Assembly: GCA_021029095.1 (NCBI GenBank)
Contig: JAJOHG010000036.1
Coordinates: 268,897 to 332,896, forward strand
Origin: Phellopilus nigrolimitatus
Lineage: Eukaryota > Basidiomycota > Agaricomycetes > Hymenochaetales > Hymenochaetaceae
Length of the DNA: 64,000 nucleotides
Direction: 5' to 3'
Shown: piece by piece, positions 62,367 through 64,000 of the stretch
Position numbering within the stretch: the first letter of the stretch is position 1
How the letters are laid out: every line of letters begins with the position of its first letter
Program-made: the position numbers and the translations under genes
The notes under the pieces: model-generated
What the model was told of the DNA's origin: nothing
The model's input: the letters and a program-made list of their open reading frames with translations, nothing else
Databases searched by the model: none

Positions 62367-62873
62367 TAGGCGTGGTCGATAGGCGAGCCAACGTGCGATC
62401 CAAAATGCATCCAACAGAAGTCTGAGGATCGTGGACCCGAAACCGACGATCCATGCGATCCAGCTTGGATGATCCTGAATGACTCAGTCGATTCACTTGT
62501 CGGATCACGTCGCATTGTTGACTTTACTCACGATTTTGTACACTTTTGTACTTAGAATAAGTCGATCCCTCCCTCCCTGTTACGCTGGATCCTCCTTTAG
62601 ATGTGACATAATTTCATTGCACTTGTCACACTGGGAAAAAATGAGACCAGGTGCATTTTTCAATGAATTTAAATAATGTGTTTATAATCTCGCTGTACAT
62701 GTAAGGACTTGTAAAAAAAAAAAGTGACGTAAACGTTCGGAGAAACTTCGGACATGCTCGGATCCTTGTCTGGATCGCTGCTGGTCAGATATGGAAAGTG
62801 ATCCAGGACACGATCCATGAGTTTGGATCGCGTTTTGGATCACGTCTTGGATCGCCATATCTGACCACGCCTA
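62367..62873. mobile_element. Candidate fold-back/MITE element with GATCCA subrepeats
   Basis: TAGGCGTGGTC at 62367-62377 is matched exactly by its complement GACCACGCCTA at 62863-62873, giving a 507-bp unit. Inside, near both ends, GCGATCCAAAA-type blocks repeat, and GATCCA/TGGATC occurs over a dozen times. A perfect 13-bp inverted pair TGGTCAGATATGG (62782-62794) and its complement (62855-62867) forms an inner hairpin. No transposase frame is present. A TA target-site duplication is possible because the repeats begin and end with TA. Confidence 0.45.
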
Positions 62874-63127
62874 GTTCACAAATACAAGCAACAACAGTTC
62901 CTACGAGAGCCCGGACATTTACAAAAATATATTATTGAATTGCCGAGGAGTTTCCTTCCCAGTGAAAGGCTCTAAAACAAAAAGATAAGCGACTGCATGG
63001 AAAAGTTCCTTTGTAAAAAATGGTTGGAGATTCTAAGCTTCTAAAATGGAACTCTCTGGTCAGATTCAGCGCGGTGGGAATTATGAGTTGTGAGGGAGAG
63101 ACAAAGAAATAAGAACATAATCTACGC

Positions 63128-64000
63128 TCAAATAATCTCAGTGTCGAGCGCCTTGAACGCCTTGCATGCCTGCACAGCAAGCGCCGTAGTCCAACCTTTG
63201 TTCCCGATTATCATGTCTGAGCTGCCATATTTATACACCCAACCAAGCGGGAACGCGCCGTCCTCTTCTTGCATGCGCAGCAGGCGCTCGTGGTCGACGT
63301 ACATGCGCACGCCTACAACCGAGCCGGCAAACACACGCATCGAGAGCGCAAGCGCATCTCCGTCTGCACCGGAGCGCTCGAAGCAGCGCTGCGCGAAGAG
63401 CGGTGCGAACCGCTGGTACACCACCGGAGAAACGGAAAGTAGCCGCGAGAGGAAGAAGAGAAAGGCGTCTCCGCCGAGGTAGTACAGCGTCCCGTCGAGA
63501 TAAGCGCGGTGCTTCAGGATAGAATGCACCCAATCGAGCGTTGCTGCGAGCTCGGAGCCCCGCCCGTTCATGTGGAAGAGTGTGAGGACGTTGACACAGA
63601 CAATAGTGTCTATAATGACGTAATCAGTATCACAGTGGTTTTATTTTATTATTCTAGAAAACATGAAACGCACCAGTACGAGGACTATTAGGGTCAAAAA
63701 ACGTCTGTATTATTCCGTCTTTATTGACGTAGGTAAGCATCTCATCCATGAGGGACATCTTGGTCTCGTGGTCAACATGCGTCGATACCGACAGGCCAAT
63801 CGAGGTGGTATCGAGATCGAAGGCCGGGACACCCAAATTCATGAATGTATCTGGGAAGATGTAATGCATACGCATGATAATCCTTAGTGACCAGGCTGGG
63901 TGGGGAGGGGTAGGGTATAACATACCGATAAAGAAGTCGAATGATCGCGTATACTTGACATATTCGACGAGTGACTGGTCGCCGGTCGCCTCATAAATAA
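63128..64000 (-). CDS. Partial TC-beta-type class II terpene cyclase candidate (DLDTT motif)
   Basis: The C-terminal part of a protein whose N-terminus lies beyond the right edge. Exons read SLVEYVKYTRSFDFFI/DTFM, NLGVPAFDLDTTSIGLSV, HETKMSLMDEMLTYVNKDGI, ILKHRAYLDGTLYYLGGDAF and EEDGAFPLGWVYKYGSSDMI, ending FKALDTEII at 63128. The sequence has the helix-rich look of an alpha/alpha toroid. DLDTT fits the DxDTT catalytic motif of the TC-beta domain in HAD-like/TC-beta sesquiterpene cyclases (drimane and albicanyl type, such as AstC and AncC). Here the HAD-like part would be in the missing N-terminus. The junctions use canonical sites and no frame break is seen. If this is right, it makes a protonation-initiated cyclisation of farnesyl diphosphate. 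Confidence 0.6.

Overview
The window is nuclear DNA from a filamentous fungus, most likely a wood-decaying basidiomycete (Agaricomycete, plausibly a polypore relative). The evidence is many short introns (about 50-100 nt, GT-AG) in almost every gene, a class II manganese-type peroxidase, a secreted GH16 glucanase, eukaryotic housekeeping genes (eL42, ProRS, mitochondrial IleRS, mitotic cyclin, HMG-CoA reductase) and UbiA-like and DxDTT-type terpenoid enzymes of kinds known from fungi. Gene models were spliced by hand, so exon ends are inferences.

Layout. 1-3.4 kb: two secreted enzymes on the minus strand (GH16, manganese-type peroxidase). 5.5-6.0 kb: ribosomal protein eL42. 7.5-12.6 kb: complete HMG-CoA reductase with an 819-nt intron. 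12.6-17.3 kb: a stretch with no recognisable gene. 17.3-24.8 kb: a KH-domain splicing-factor-like protein, an intronless extended SDR, a zinc polyol/alcohol dehydrogenase and a coiled-coil protein. 25.8-27.9 kb: an unrecognised gene with a tandemly duplicated exon-intron unit. 28.2-30.8 kb: cytoplasmic prolyl-tRNA synthetase. 31-34.4 kb: a second gene-poor stretch.

34.4-49.3 kb is the most interesting part. Two paralogous UbiA-family membrane enzymes, two paralogous FAD monooxygenases and one cytochrome P450 are the only recognised genes across 15 kb. The UbiA motifs resemble fungal UbiA-type terpene cyclases more than the ubiquinone enzyme COQ2. The set looks like a small terpenoid or meroterpenoid gene cluster that grew by co-duplication of a UbiA/FMO pair; I do not recognise it as a characterised cluster. 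50.4-60 kb is housekeeping again: B-type cyclin, mitochondrial isoleucyl-tRNA synthetase and a mitochondrial-type acyl-CoA ligase. The ligase appears to need an AT-AC intron, two GC-AG introns and a 10-nt microexon. At the right edge (63.1-64.0 kb) is the C-terminal part of a protein with a DLDTT motif, suggesting a TC-beta class II sesquiterpene cyclase.

Several unrelated genes (peroxidase, both FAD monooxygenases, mitochondrial IleRS) carry single-nucleotide frame breaks. Because one of these is an essential gene, assembly indels are a serious alternative to pseudogenisation throughout this window.
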